A DNA stretch of 64,000 nt from Nocardia salmonicida NBRC 13393 (GCF_001613085.1 NZ_BDBR01000009.1:330828-394827), one strand, 5' to 3'. Counted from the stretch's first letter, positions 37,567 to 50,688 are shown. The notes: generated by a model from the letters alone, not told the origin. A program made the numbers and translations.

Positions 37567-37887
37567 CGTGTGTGGCGGGCGAATCGTCACAGATAGCCAG
37601 GTCCATGGTGAGGCGGCGCCTCGGCGGAATGTGAAAATCTCGCGTCCGCCCGAATGTCCTTCGCCCTGCGTATGACCTGCGTATGAGCTGTGTAACAAAC
37701 TGTTCAGTCGGCTATACCCAGCGATTTGTGAGTTGAAACGACCAAATTGCCACGACATCAAAATTGATGAGATATTTGCGGTACCGTCACGCAGGATTTT
37801 TCCGATACCCCCGTGTAGCCGAAAATCCAGGCGACGTGAGAGATGTGCGATCGCATGCTTGATCCATGGTGAAGGGAAGCGTTTCCG
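37567..37887 (+). promoter_or_regulatory. AT-rich leader of the reductase-terminated NRPS with two dyads
   Basis: This region is much richer in A/T than its surroundings. It holds a perfect palindrome CATCAA-AA-TTGATG (37756-37769) and a longer hairpin with 7-bp outer arms GGATTTT (37794-37800) and AAAATCC (37823-37829). GAAGGGAAG at 37871-37879 is the NRPS ribosome binding site. The palindrome looks like a repressor site; the hairpin could be a leader structure. There is no iron-box match. Confidence 0.5.
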
Positions 37888-40800
37888 GTGACTGAGCAAG
37901 CTCCTGGCGTCCGCCGACGAGCCACGCGCCGGGTTCGCCGTGCGCCGGTGTCGTCCACGCTGCCGCGGCTGCTGCTGGCCGCCGTCGAGCGAGCCCCGGA
38001 AGCGCCCGCGCTGCGGTTCGACGGGCAGACCCTCACCTACACCGAACTCGACCAGTGGTCCTCGCGCCTGGCCAGGGTGCTGATCGCGCGCGGCCTCGGG
38101 CCCGGCGACCGCTTCGTCCTCGCGCTGACCCGCTCGATCGAGTCCGTGGTCGCGGTGTGGGCGGCGGCCAAGACCGGGGCCACCTTCGTGCCGGTCGATC
38201 CGCGCTACCCGGCCGAACGAGTCGCCCACATGCTCACTGATTCCGGTGCCGGGTTCGGGCTGGCGAAGGCGGCGGACGCGGCACGTCTCGACGCGGGAAT
38301 CCAGTGGCTCTCCATCGATTCCGACGAGTTCCGCGCCGAGTCGGCCGCGATGTCGGACCAACCAGTGAGTGCGGGCGAACGCCTGCGCAGGCTCTCCCCG
38401 GACGATCTCGCCTACATCATCTACACCTCCGGCTCGACCGGCGTCCCCAAGGGCGTCGCGGTCACCCACACCGGCCTGGCCGGGCTGTGCGCCGAGCAGG
38501 TCCGCCGCTTCGGTATCACCGGCGACTCGCGCACCCTGCACTTCGCCTCGCCCAGCTTCGACGCCAGCATGTTGGAGATGCTCCTGGCGATCGGGGCGAG
38601 CGCGACGATGGTGATCGCACCGCCCGATGTCTACGGCGGCGACGAACTGACCGAACTACTGCGCGCCGAACGCGTGACCCATGCCTTCATCACCCCCGCG
38701 GCCCTGGCCGGGCTCGACGCGGCGGTGCTGCCGGAACTGACCGCGCTCGCCGTCGGCGGCGAGGCGTATCCGCCCGAGTTGATCGCACAGTGGGCACCGG
38801 GCCGCGCGTTCTTCAATGTGTACGGCCCGACCGAGACCACCATCGTCTGCGCGATGAGCGATCGACTGACCGCCGACGACGTGATCACCATGGGCGACAC
38901 GATCCCGGGAATGACGGCACTGGTCCTCGACGGCCGCTTGCGTCCGGTTCCGGACCGTGTGCCCGGTGAGCTCTACCTCGCGGGCGAAGGTCTGGCCCGC
39001 GGCTATCACGACCGGGCCGGGCTCACCGCGAGCCGGTTCGTGGCCGACCCGCTCGGTCGCGGCAGGCTCTATCGCACCGGTGACCTGGTGCAATGGGTTC
39101 CGGTGCCCGGCGGGGTCGGCCTGAAATTCCTCGGTCGCACCGACGCACAGGTGAAACTGCGAGGCTTTCGCATCGAACTCGGCGAGATCGACGCGCTGTT
39201 CGCCGCCGACGACACGGTGCGCTTCTGCGCCACCCTCATCAGAACGCTGCCCAGCGGGGAGAGCGCGCTCGTCTCCTATCTCGTCGCGGCCGCGGGCGCC
39301 ACCATCGACACGGCGGCGCTGACCAGGCTGGCCGAGCAGCACCTGCCCCAGCACGCGGTGCCCGCCGCGATCGTGGTGCTCGACGAGGTGCCGCTGACGC
39401 CGGTCGGCAAACTCGATCACCGGGCACTGCCCGCGCCGGAACTCGTCGCGCGCGAGTTCGTCGCGCCACGCGGCGCCACCGAACTCACGGTGGCGGAAGT
39501 CTTCGCCGAGCTGCTCGGCGCGGACCCGATCGGGCGCGGCGACGATTTCTTCGCCCTCGGTGGCAATTCACTGCTCGCCACCCAGCTGGCCGGTCGCCTC
39601 GGTGCCGCGGTCGGTGTGCGAGTCCCGGCCCGCACCGTTTTCGAACACGGCACGGTGGCCGAGCTGGCGACCGCGCTCGACGCGCTGGTCGGTGACGCGT
39701 CGGTACGCGTGCCGCTGACCCGGCGTGACCGCGGAGCGCACGTCCCGCTGTCGCTCGCCCAGCAGCGCATGTGGTTCCTGGCGCGACTGGATCCCGAATC
39801 CAGCGCCTACAACATCCCGGTCGCGCTTCGCCTGTCCGGCCGACTCGACACCGCCGCGCTCACCGCCGCGCTCGACGACGTGCTCGAACGGCACGAGGTG
39901 CTGCGCACGGTGTACCCCGAGCACGAGGGCGCCGGCTTCCAGCAGGTGCTGCCCCTGGCCCAGGCCGGTCTCGACGTGGTGGTCGACCCGATCGCGGAAT
40001 CCGACCTGCCGAGCGAACTGGCCCGGCTGACCTTCGGCGGGTTCGATGTGTGCCGTCGAGTTCCCGTGCGCGCGGCCGTGTTCCAGCTCTCCGCGACCGA
40101 CCACGTGCTGGCCGTCGTGGTGCACCACATCGCCACCGACGGCTTCTCGCTCGGCCCGCTGACGCGCGACCTGATGACCGCCTATGCCGCCCGTGCCGGC
40201 GGCGTCGCGCCGGGCTGGGAGCCGTTGCCCGTGCAGTACGCCGACTACACGCTCTGGCAGCAGGAAATGCTCGGCGCGGCAGACGATTCCAGCTCACTGC
40301 TGGCCGCGCAGCTCGGGTTCTGGCGCACCGCGCTCGCCGGTGCCCCCGCTCTGCTCGAGCTGCCCACCGACCGCCCGCGTCCACCGGTCGCGGGCACCCG
40401 CGGTGCCGCACAGGACTTCGCTGTTTCCGCGCAGGTGCATACCGCACTGGAAACCCTTGCGCGCGAACACAACGCCTCGTTGTTCATGGTGGTGCGTGCC
40501 GCGCTGTCGGTGCTGCTGGCGCGGGTCGCCGGGACCGATGACGTCACCGTCGGCGCTCCTGTCGCGGGCCGTGGTGAACCCGAGCTCGACGATCTCGTCG
40601 GCATGTTCGTCAACACCGTCGTCCTGCGCACCCGCATCGACGCCGCCGAATCCTTCGCGGCCCTGCTCGATCGGGTCCGCGATATCGACTTGGCCGCCTT
40701 CGCCCACGCCGATGTGCCCTTCGAACGGCTGGTTGCCGAACTGGATCCGCCGCGCACCCAGGCCCACCACCCGCTGTACCAGGTGGCGCTGTCGTTCCAG

Positions 40801-43800
40801 AACTTCGGCGCCACCCGCCTCGAGCTGCCCGAGTTGACGGTGTCGGCGGTCGATCTGGGCGAGGAAGCCGCGCCGGTGGACCTGCAGCTCACCGTCGTTC
40901 CGCTCGAGGACAGCGACGGGCCCGCCGGTCTGCGCTGCTCCTGGCGCTACGCCACCGACCTGTTCGACGCCTCGACCATGGAGACGCTCGGCACCCGCCT
41001 GGCCGGGCTGCTCGCCGCGGCCGTCGCCGCTCCGCACCGGCCCGTCGGCGACCTGCCGCTGCTGACGGCGGACGAGCTGACCGAGCCCTCGGGCGAACTC
41101 CGCCCCGTCGCGGACTCGACGTTGCTCGACGAATTCCGGGCCCGTGCACAGCATCGTCCGGACGCGCCCGCGGTCACCTTCGGCGAGGTCACGCTGAGCT
41201 ACGGCGAGCTGGCCCGTCGCGTCAACCGACTGGCCCGGCTGCTCGTCGCCGACGGCGTGGGTCCCGGAAGCACTGTGGGCGTGGCGATTCGGCCGTCGAT
41301 CGAGCTCGTCGTGGCCATGTACGCGGTCTTCGCGGCCGGTGGCGCCTACGTGCCGCTCGATCCCGATTCACCCGCCGAACGTCGCGCCGATATCCTCGCC
41401 GCCGCGCAGCCGGTGTGCCTGCTGACCACCACCGCCGACGCGATCGAAGCCGACGGCCTGCCGGTCGTGTCGGTGGACCGGGTCGCGCTGTCGGCCTTCT
41501 CCGACACCTGGCTGACCGATGCCGACCGCCTGCGCCCGCTGCGCACCCTCGACCTGGCGTATGTGATCTTCACGTCCGGCTCGACGGGCAAGCCCAAGGG
41601 CGTCGGCGTACCGCATTCGGCGATCGTCAACCAGGCCGCGTTCATGGTCGGCGAGTACGGCGTGGGGGAGTCCGATACTGTCCTGCAGTCGATTCCGTTC
41701 ACCTTCGACGCCTCGATGATCGGTTTCGCCACCCCGTTGCGCGCGGGCGCGCACATGATCGTGGCCGCTTCGCACGGGCTCACCGATCCGGCCTATCTGG
41801 CCGAACTCATTGCCCGCCACCGCGTCACCGGCACCACCATCGTGCCCTCGGTGCTCCAGATGCTCCTGGATTCCGCGCCGACCGGCGCCCTGCGATCGGT
41901 GCGCGCGGTATGGGTCGGCGGTGAAGCACTGCCGAACGCCACCATCGAACGCTTCACCACTGTCACCGCGGGCCGACTGCACAACCTGTACGGTCCCACC
42001 GAGGCCACCGTGTCGATCACCGGCGCCGACGTGACCGAGGTAGGCGACGGCATCGTTCCGATCGGCGTGCCGCACTGGAACTCTCGCGCCTACGTTCTCG
42101 ACGCGCGGCTGCGGCCGGTGCCCGTCGGCACGCCCGGCGAGCTGTATCTGGCCGGTGCGCAACTGGCCCGCGGCTACCTCGGCAGCCCCGACAAGACGAT
42201 GGAACGATTCGTCGCCGACCCGTACGGTCCTGTCGGCGAACGCATGTACCGCACCGGCGATCTGGTGCGCAGGCTGCCGTCCGGTGACCTGACCTACCTG
42301 GGCCGCACCGACGTTCAGCTCAAATTGCACGGCCTGCGCATCGAACCCGGTGAGATCGAGGCGGCGCTGCGCACGCATCCGGCGGTCGCGGGTGCGGCGG
42401 TCGCGGTGCACCACGAGCAGCTGGTCGGCTACGTGACGCCCCTCGGTGCCGCGGTGGACACCGCCGAGGTGCTGGCCACCATCCGAACCCTGTTGCCCCC
42501 GTACATGATTCCGCACCGCCTGCTGGTGCTCGACGAGTTCCCGCTCGGTGCCACCGGCAAGCTCGACCGCAAGGCGCTGCCCGCGCCCACCGTGGAGATC
42601 CGCGAATACCAGGCGCCTGCCACCGCCGACGAACAGATCGTCGCGACGGCGATCGCTGAGGTTCTCGACCTCGAACGGGTCGGCCGCGACGACGACTTCT
42701 TCGTGCTCGGCGGCACCTCCCTCGCGGCGATCCGGGTGCGCGCCACCCTCGCCGAGCAACTGGGCATCGAGGTGCCGCTGCGCCTGCTGTTCAGCTATCC
42801 GCTGGTCAGCGACCTGGCACTGGCCCTGCGCGACGAGTCCTCGGCCTCGGCCGCCGGGCCGGATCCGGCCGTAGACGCGATCCTCGACCCGTCGATCGAC
42901 CTCACCGGCTGCGCACCACAGCGCATCGGCGCACCGGCCACGCTGCTGCTCACCGGCGCCACCGGATTCCTCGGCAGCTTCCTGCTGCGCGAACTCCTGG
43001 AGCAGACCTCCGCGACCATCCACTGCCTGGTCCGCGCCACCGATGACGCGGGCGCGGTGGATCGCATCGTCTCGACCGCCGCGAAGTACCGCATCGACCT
43101 GACGCCCTACGTCGACCGAATCGTCGGCGTACCCGGCGATCTCGCGCAACCGAACCTCGGCATGGACCCGCTGCGTTTCGCCGAACTCGCCGCGAGGGCC
43201 GACGCGATCTATCACAACGGCGCGCTGGTGAACCACCTCGAACCGTATGCGCGGATGCGGGCGGCCAATGTCGGCGGCACCACCGAGGTGTTGCGCCTGG
43301 CCACCACCACCCGGGTCAAGCCGATCCACTATGTGTCGACCCTGTCGGTGCTGGCGGGGGTCCCGCAGGCCAACGGTGTGCCCGCCGGTCTGCCCGGTTA
43401 CGCGATGACCAAGTGGGTCGCCGAGCAGCTCGTGCACACCGCGATCGAGCGTGGCGTTCCCATCGCCGTCTACCGCCCCGGCTTGATCACCGGTGACTCC
43501 CGCACGGGCGTGGCCCCCGCCGAAGACGCCTGGTGGACGATGTTGCGGTCCATGCTGGTGCTCGGGGTGGCTGTCGATGTGCGCGCGATCGCCATCGAGA
43601 TGGCCCCGGTCGACCATGTCGCGGCGGGGATCGTCCGCCGATCCCGCCAGGCGGCGGCCATCGGCAATATCTTCCGGGCCGCTGGCGCGCAGGTGCCGCT
43701 GCAGGTCGTCTACGAGGAAATCCGCAGCCGCGGTTACCGTTTCGACTTCATCGACCCGATGGAATTCGGCCTGCAGCTCTCCACTGCCGCCGAACGCCCC

Positions 43801-44040
43801 GACGCGGACCCCATCCTGGCTCGGGCCTCCGCGCTGAGCGGCAACTACGCGGCCGCTCTCGCCAAGGCGAACCCGGTGGCGGTGCTGAGTGAGGTGGAAT
43901 CGGCCCCGGTCGAGCCCTTCCGCGGCCTGCCGATCGAGTTCCCCGCGGTCGACGCCGAGGTCATCGCCCGCTACTTCGACCACTACATCGACATCGGCTT
44001 CTTCCCCGCGCCCGATGCCGAGAACCTGGCGCGGGCCTGA
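37888..44040 (+). CDS. Dimodular NRPS, A-T-C-A-T-R, with terminal thioester reductase
   Basis: This 2,050-residue protein is complete. Domains: A1 about 28-520 ([20 protein letters not shown]); T1 with LGGNS, Ser near 561; condensation with HHIATDG at 746-752; A2 about 1075-1560 (IFTSGSTGKPKG near 1225); T2 with LGGTS, Ser near 1611; NAD(P)-dependent reductase about 1680-2045 with TGATGFLG, YVSTLS and the catalytic Y1838-x3-K1842. It loads its own first residue, makes one peptide bond and releases the product reductively as an aldehyde or alcohol. Hand-aligned codes: A1 D-A-L-F-A-G-V-I-V-K, A2 D-A-I-T-W-G-L-V-S-K; I cannot assign substrates. No tailoring, export or MbtH gene is adjacent. GTG start with good GAAGGGAAG. 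Confidence 0.96.
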   Translation: MTEQAPGVRRRATRRVRRAPVSSTLPRLLLAAVERAPEAPALRFDGQTLTYTELDQWSSRLARVLIARGLGPGDRFVLALTRSIESVVAVWAAAKTGATFVPVDPRYPAERVAHMLTDSGAGFGLAKAADAARLDAGIQWLSIDSDEFRAESAAMSDQPVSAGERLRRLSPDDLAYIIYTSGSTGVPKGVAVTHTGLAGLCAEQVRRFGITGDSRTLHFASPSFDASMLEMLLAIGASATMVIAPPDVYGGDELTELLRAERVTHAFITPAALAGLDAAVLPELTALAVGGEAYPPELIAQWAPGRAFFNVYGPTETTIVCAMSDRLTADDVITMGDTIPGMTALVLDGRLRPVPDRVPGELYLAGEGLARGYHDRAGLTASRFVADPLGRGRLYRTGDLVQWVPVPGGVGLKFLGRTDAQVKLRGFRIELGEIDALFAADDTVRFCATLIRTLPSGESALVSYLVAAAGATIDTAALTRLAEQHLPQHAVPAAIVVLDEVPLTPVGKLDHRALPAPELVAREFVAPRGATELTVAEVFAELLGADPIGRGDDFFALGGNSLLATQLAGRLGAAVGVRVPARTVFEHGTVAELATALDALVGDASVRVPLTRRDRGAHVPLSLAQQRMWFLARLDPESSAYNIPVALRLSGRLDTAALTAALDDVLERHEVLRTVYPEHEGAGFQQVLPLAQAGLDVVVDPIAESDLPSELARLTFGGFDVCRRVPVRAAVFQLSATDHVLAVVVHHIATDGFSLGPLTRDLMTAYAARAGGVAPGWEPLPVQYADYTLWQQEMLGAADDSSSLLAAQLGFWRTALAGAPALLELPTDRPRPPVAGTRGAAQDFAVSAQVHTALETLAREHNASLFMVVRAALSVLLARVAGTDDVTVGAPVAGRGEPELDDLVGMFVNTVVLRTRIDAAESFAALLDRVRDIDLAAFAHADVPFERLVAELDPPRTQAHHPLYQVALSFQNFGATRLELPELTVSAVDLGEEAAPVDLQLTVVPLEDSDGPAGLRCSWRYATDLFDASTMETLGTRLAGLLAAAVAAPHRPVGDLPLLTADELTEPSGELRPVADSTLLDEFRARAQHRPDAPAVTFGEVTLSYGELARRVNRLARLLVADGVGPGSTVGVAIRPSIELVVAMYAVFAAGGAYVPLDPDSPAERRADILAAAQPVCLLTTTADAIEADGLPVVSVDRVALSAFSDTWLTDADRLRPLRTLDLAYVIFTSGSTGKPKGVGVPHSAIVNQAAFMVGEYGVGESDTVLQSIPFTFDASMIGFATPLRAGAHMIVAASHGLTDPAYLAELIARHRVTGTTIVPSVLQMLLDSAPTGALRSVRAVWVGGEALPNATIERFTTVTAGRLHNLYGPTEATVSITGADVTEVGDGIVPIGVPHWNSRAYVLDARLRPVPVGTPGELYLAGAQLARGYLGSPDKTMERFVADPYGPVGERMYRTGDLVRRLPSGDLTYLGRTDVQLKLHGLRIEPGEIEAALRTHPAVAGAAVAVHHEQLVGYVTPLGAAVDTAEVLATIRTLLPPYMIPHRLLVLDEFPLGATGKLDRKALPAPTVEIREYQAPATADEQIVATAIAEVLDLERVGRDDDFFVLGGTSLAAIRVRATLAEQLGIEVPLRLLFSYPLVSDLALALRDESSASAAGPDPAVDAILDPSIDLTGCAPQRIGAPATLLLTGATGFLGSFLLRELLEQTSATIHCLVRATDDAGAVDRIVSTAAKYRIDLTPYVDRIVGVPGDLAQPNLGMDPLRFAELAARADAIYHNGALVNHLEPYARMRAANVGGTTEVLRLATTTRVKPIHYVSTLSVLAGVPQANGVPAGLPGYAMTKWVAEQLVHTAIERGVPIAVYRPGLITGDSRTGVAPAEDAWWTMLRSMLVLGVAVDVRAIAIEMAPVDHVAAGIVRRSRQAAAIGNIFRAAGAQVPLQVVYEEIRSRGYRFDFIDPMEFGLQLSTAAERPDADPILARASALSGNYAAALAKANPVAVLSEVESAPVEPFRGLPIEFPAVDAEVIARYFDHYIDIGFFPAPDAENLARA

Positions 44041-44067
44041 ATCCAGGACCACTGCTGTGGCGGAGGC

Positions 44068-44097
44068 GTCCCGCAGGAGCACGAGCTCCTGCGGGAC
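44068..44097. terminator. Bidirectional terminator between NRPS and hydroxyacyl-CoA dehydrogenase
   Basis: A perfect 13-bp stem (GTCCCGCAGGAGC, 44068-44080, complement 44085-44097) with an ACGA loop lies in the 63-bp gap between two convergent genes. Neither side has a T-run, but position and strength fit a shared terminator. Confidence 0.75.
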
Positions 44098-44103
44098 AGC
44101 GGA

Positions 44104-44955
44104 TCACTTCGCGTAGTCGTAGAACCCACGCCCGGTCTTGCGGCCCAGTCGGCCCGCGTCCACCATCCGGCGCAGCAGTGCCGGCGGCGCGTAGTGCGGC
44201 TCGGCGAACTCCGCGTACAGCGACTCCGACGCCGCGAGGGCGATGTCGAGGCCGACGGTGTCGAGCAGCGTCAGCGGGCCCATCGGGTAGCCACAGCCGC
44301 CCTTCATCGCCGCGTCGATGTCCTCGGCGGTGGCGTAGCCCGACTCGAGCATCCGAATCGCGGAACAGAGGTAGGGGATGAGCAGCGCGTTGACGATGAA
44401 CCCGGAGCGGTCACCGGCCTGCACGGCCATCTTGCCGAGGGTGTTCTTCACGTAGTCGGTGACGGCCGCGGCCGCTTCCGGCGCGGTCACCAGGGTCGAG
44501 ATGATCTCGACCAGCGGCATCACCGGCACGGGGTTGAAGAAGTGCACACCGACGACCCGCTCGGGCCGCTCGGTCGCGCCCGCCACCTTGATCACGGGGA
44601 TCGAGGAGGTGTTGGTGGCCAGGATGCCCTCGGGCTTGACGATCTTGTCCAGCTTGCCGAAGATCTCGTACTTGAGCGCCTCGATCTCCGGCGCCGCCTC
44701 GATCACCAGGTCGCGATCGGCGAACTCGTTCATGTCCAGGGTCACGCGCACCCGCGCGAGCACGGCGTCGGCCTCGTCCTGGGTGATCTTGCCCTTGGCG
44801 ACGCCGCGGGCGATCGAGGTGGCGATCCGGTTCTGCGCCGCCTCGGCGAACTCCGGCTTCGTCTCGAGCACGAGCACCGAGCTGCCCGCCTTGGCGCACA
44901 CCTCCGCGATACCCGCACCCATCGTGCCGCCGCCGATTACACCGATCAACTCCAT
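44104..44955 (-). CDS. fadB2: 3-hydroxybutyryl-CoA dehydrogenase
   Basis: This 283-residue NAD(P)-dependent enzyme oxidises or forms (S)-3-hydroxyacyl-CoA. It has IGVIGGGTMGAGIAEVCA (dinucleotide fold), IEAAPEIEALK with the family Glu, NTSSIPV, VHFFNPVPVMPLVEI with the catalytic His-Glu dyad region, and DRSGFIVNALL. Length and motifs match mycobacterial FadB2; the symbol is given on that basis. Convergent with the NRPS. Confidence 0.92.
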   Translation of the reverse strand: MELIGVIGGGTMGAGIAEVCAKAGSSVLVLETKPEFAEAAQNRIATSIARGVAKGKITQDEADAVLARVRVTLDMNEFADRDLVIEAAPEIEALKYEIFGKLDKIVKPEGILATNTSSIPVIKVAGATERPERVVGVHFFNPVPVMPLVEIISTLVTAPEAAAAVTDYVKNTLGKMAVQAGDRSGFIVNALLIPYLCSAIRMLESGYATAEDIDAAMKGGCGYPMGPLTLLDTVGLDIALAASESLYAEFAEPHYAPPALLRRMVDAGRLGRKTGRGFYDYAK

Positions 44956-45097
44956 TGCCGAACTCCCAACATCGCATTGCCCTGGTTGTCCCGGGGATTA
45001 TTTCACCCGGGCTGGCACTCAGTGCCACAGGCTGCCGGAACGTGAGCTATCGCACGGGCCGGACATGCCCCTGAACAGGGAATTCGTCAGGCACGAT

Positions 45098-45742
45098 TCA
45101 CTTACTCACCGGGTACACCGCGTCGACTTCGACTTCGACCAGCCATCCCGCCACCGGCAGACTCGCTACTTCCAGGGCGAAGCGGCTCGGCCGTGCCGCG
45201 TTGCGGACCAGGGGCGCGGCCGGTGCCGCGGTGCCGAGGGGGACCAGCTCGGTGTCGCCGGTGGTGAGATTCGTATTGGCGAAGAACTGCCGGTAGGCGC
45301 GGTTCCAGCCGGCGTAGTCGGCGCGGTCGGTGCCGGGGGCGTTGTCGAGGAACACGCGCATGCTGATCACGTTGTCCAGGGTCAGGCCCTGGGCTTCGAG
45401 GTTCTCCCGGATTCTGGCCAGCACCGACATGCCCTGTGCTTCGGTGACGGTGACACCGGCGGGCAGCTTCGCGTCGGCGAACTGCTGGGTGTCGATGAAG
45501 GATTCGGGGCTGCCGGTGGGGGCGGCTTTGTTGGTGGCGGTGGGGCCCAGGCCGCTGGTCTTGTAGACGGCGGCGTCGGCGGCGATCGTCACGCCCTGGG
45601 CGATCATCGGATTCGCCTGTCCCACTTCGAGAACCGACGTACTCGGCGCACCGGTCGGCTTCGACTCGACCGGATCGGCTGAACAGGAAGTCAGGGCGAG
45701 CGCCGCGAGGGTTGTCACGGCCAGGGTGATCGTCGTTTTCAT
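45098..45742 (-). CDS. RidA/YjgF-domain lipoprotein (imine deaminase-like)
   Basis: The 214-residue product starts with a signal peptide and lipobox LALTSCS (Cys near 20), so it should be lipid-anchored outside the membrane, unlike cytosolic RidA. The C-terminal RidA domain keeps the catalytic arginine (SRFALEVASLP, aligned with the E. coli RidA ARSCVEVARLP region) and the conserved Glu in VEVEVDAVYP. RidA proteins hydrolyse reactive 2-imino acids to 2-oxo acids and ammonia. It lies 29 bp downstream of a Tat-exported flavin amine oxidase, which would produce imines. ATG 45742 has AAGGAG upstream. Confidence 0.88.
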   Translation of the reverse strand: MKTTITLAVTTLAALALTSCSADPVESKPTGAPSTSVLEVGQANPMIAQGVTIAADAAVYKTSGLGPTATNKAAPTGSPESFIDTQQFADAKLPAGVTVTEAQGMSVLARIRENLEAQGLTLDNVISMRVFLDNAPGTDRADYAGWNRAYRQFFANTNLTTGDTELVPLGTAAPAAPLVRNAARPSRFALEVASLPVAGWLVEVEVDAVYPVSK

Positions 45743-45771
45743 GGTCGATACTCCTTGTCGGGGTGAGAGAT

Positions 45772-49062
<3,291 letters not shown>

Positions 49063-49066
<4 letters not shown>

Positions 49067-49803
49067 CAACGACGACCCGCCGCGACGGCCCGACCGGGCA
49101 CGAGCCGAGGGCTGTCCAGAAGGCATTGGCCCTGCTCGAAGCGGTGGCGCAACTCGGCTCGGGCGCCACCGCGAAAGACATCGCCGCGCAGACCGGCATC
49201 GCCCCCGCGACCGCGTACCGCCTCCTGAATCTCCTTGTCGCCGACGGCTATCTGGTGCGGATCGAGGACCTGTCCGGCTTCGCCCTCGGCCGCCGTACCC
49301 GCGAACTCGCCGGGGCGGCCGCGCCGGAGCCTGCCTCTGGCAATCCCCGCATCCTCGGCGAACTACGCGCCCAGCTGCGCTTCGGCATCCATCTCGCCTC
49401 CTTCGACTGCGGCCGGATCAGGATGATCGACAAGGACCCCGACCACGAGCTGAGCGGGGAGAAGGTGCTGGTCAACTATCCGCACGCCTCCGCGATCGGC
49501 AAGATACTGATGGTGCGGCACCCTGAATTCGCTGCCGAGGCAACCCTGCGCAAGGTCACCACCTTCACCATCACCGAAGCTGCCGACCTCGCCGCCGAGC
49601 TTCGCCGAGTCGCCGCGAACGCCGTCGCTGTCGAGGTGAACGAATGCCGCCTCGGCCGCAGCGCTGTCGCCGTTCCGATCCGCACCGCCGACGGCACCAT
49701 CACCGGCGCCCTGGCCGCGATCGGCAAGACCGGCCGTCTGCCCGTGCACGACCGCGACCTCATCGACCTGCTCACGTCCTCCGCCGACCAGCTGACGCTG
49801 TGA
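49063..49803 (+). CDS. IclR-family transcriptional regulator
   Basis: This 246-residue regulator has an N-terminal winged helix (VQKALALLEAVAQLG, then ATAKDIAAQTGIAPATAYRL) and a C-terminal IclR effector domain (HASAIGKILM, VNECRLGRSAVAVPI). Its GTG start overlaps the permease stop by 4 bp, so they are co-translated. It probably controls the permease and the divergent amine oxidase/RidA pair in response to a small acid or amine. Confidence 0.92.
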
Positions 49804-49811
49804 CAGCGGCG

Positions 49812-50624
49812 CTATTTCTCGCTGTCCGGCTGTGGTCGAACGGTGAGGATCTGCTCGGCGCGCCCGACTGGGCCGCGGATGTCGTGCAAGACGGTGCTCG
49901 TGATGCCTTGGCCGGTGTGGCCGAAGGTGACAGTGGTGTCGAGGCCCGTCCACCCCGCCTCGGGTTGCCGGTAAAGGTGAACGGTCAGATCCAGGTTGGG
50001 GAACATCCATTTGGTGGGTTCTTGGCGGACCGCGATGCCGTTGGCCGTGTCGACCAGGGCTACATACGACGCCAGGGCGCTTGCCTTTTCGCCCGCGACC
50101 AGATCGAGAGGTGTGGACAGCCACGCCGTGGTGCGTCCGGGCTGGGGGATACCGACCGGCCGAGTCTCCAGTGAAGCGACATACCCGCCGGGCCACACGG
50201 AACCGAGCGGCCACGGCGACAGCGATTCCGGCGCGGGGAGTCGGTCCGGCTCTCCGCCCGCGACGGCGCAGGTGTCCTCGGCCGTCATCAGCCAGGCGCG
50301 CGCCGACACAGTGACACGGCCCGCGATGGTGACTGTCGCCTCGACGAGTTCGATCGTTCGACCCGGACGGATGGTTTCCACGTGAATATCGAACTGCTCG
50401 AACGTGTTTCGGCCGAGAATGTCGAAGCTCAAGCGGCTGATCAGTAGCTCGGCTCGTCCTTCGTCGGCTCGCGCTCGTTCGATCTCGTGGACCAGTAGCC
50501 CGCCGAGCGGGCTGAAGTGCTGCTCATCGACAGCCCAGGCCCCTCTGGCGTGAACCGTCGGCACGAAGCTGTGCGCACCGACCCGTTCGAAATAACTGGG
50601 TCGCGGTTGCGCCGTATACGTCAC
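49812..50624 (-). CDS. Acyl-CoA thioesterase-like protein (TesB/4HBT_3 type)
   Basis: This ~270-residue double-hotdog protein has FSPLGGLLVHEIERA, SRLSFDILGRNTFEQFDI, VEATVTIAGRVTVSARAWLM, and in the second half PTKWMFPNLDLTVHLYR and WTGLDTTVTFGHTGQGITSTVLHD (in parts). TesB-like proteins hydrolyse acyl-CoA thioesters. I place the start at GTG 50624, which has GAAAGG 8 nt upstream; the open frame to 50681 would run through the operator palindrome. Divergent from a TetR gene that should repress it. Confidence 0.85.
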   Translation of the reverse strand: MTYTAQPRPSYFERVGAHSFVPTVHARGAWAVDEQHFSPLGGLLVHEIERARADEGRAELLISRLSFDILGRNTFEQFDIHVETIRPGRTIELVEATVTIAGRVTVSARAWLMTAEDTCAVAGGEPDRLPAPESLSPWPLGSVWPGGYVASLETRPVGIPQPGRTTAWLSTPLDLVAGEKASALASYVALVDTANGIAVRQEPTKWMFPNLDLTVHLYRQPEAGWTGLDTTVTFGHTGQGITSTVLHDIRGPVGRAEQILTVRPQPDSEK

Positions 50625-50658
50625 CGGGTTGCGCCTTTCGATCAATTCTCGTTCTCGC

Positions 50659-50688
50659 CACCGATATGACCACACGGTCATATCGGTG
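50659..50688. promoter_or_regulatory. Perfect 30-nt palindrome, probable TetR operator
   Basis: Arms CACCGATATGACC (50659-50671) and GGTCATATCGGTG (50676-50688) are exact complements around a 4-nt ACAC centre. It lies between the divergent thioesterase and TetR genes, 21 bp before the TetR start and 34 bp before the thioesterase start, the classic arrangement of an autoregulated TetR operator. It may overlap both promoters. Confidence 0.88.

Noticed and set aside
41368..44082. A 904-codon minus-strand open frame opposite the right NRPS
   Set aside because: Same antisense GC-bias artefact; the plus strand encodes the A2, carrier and reductase domains through this whole interval.
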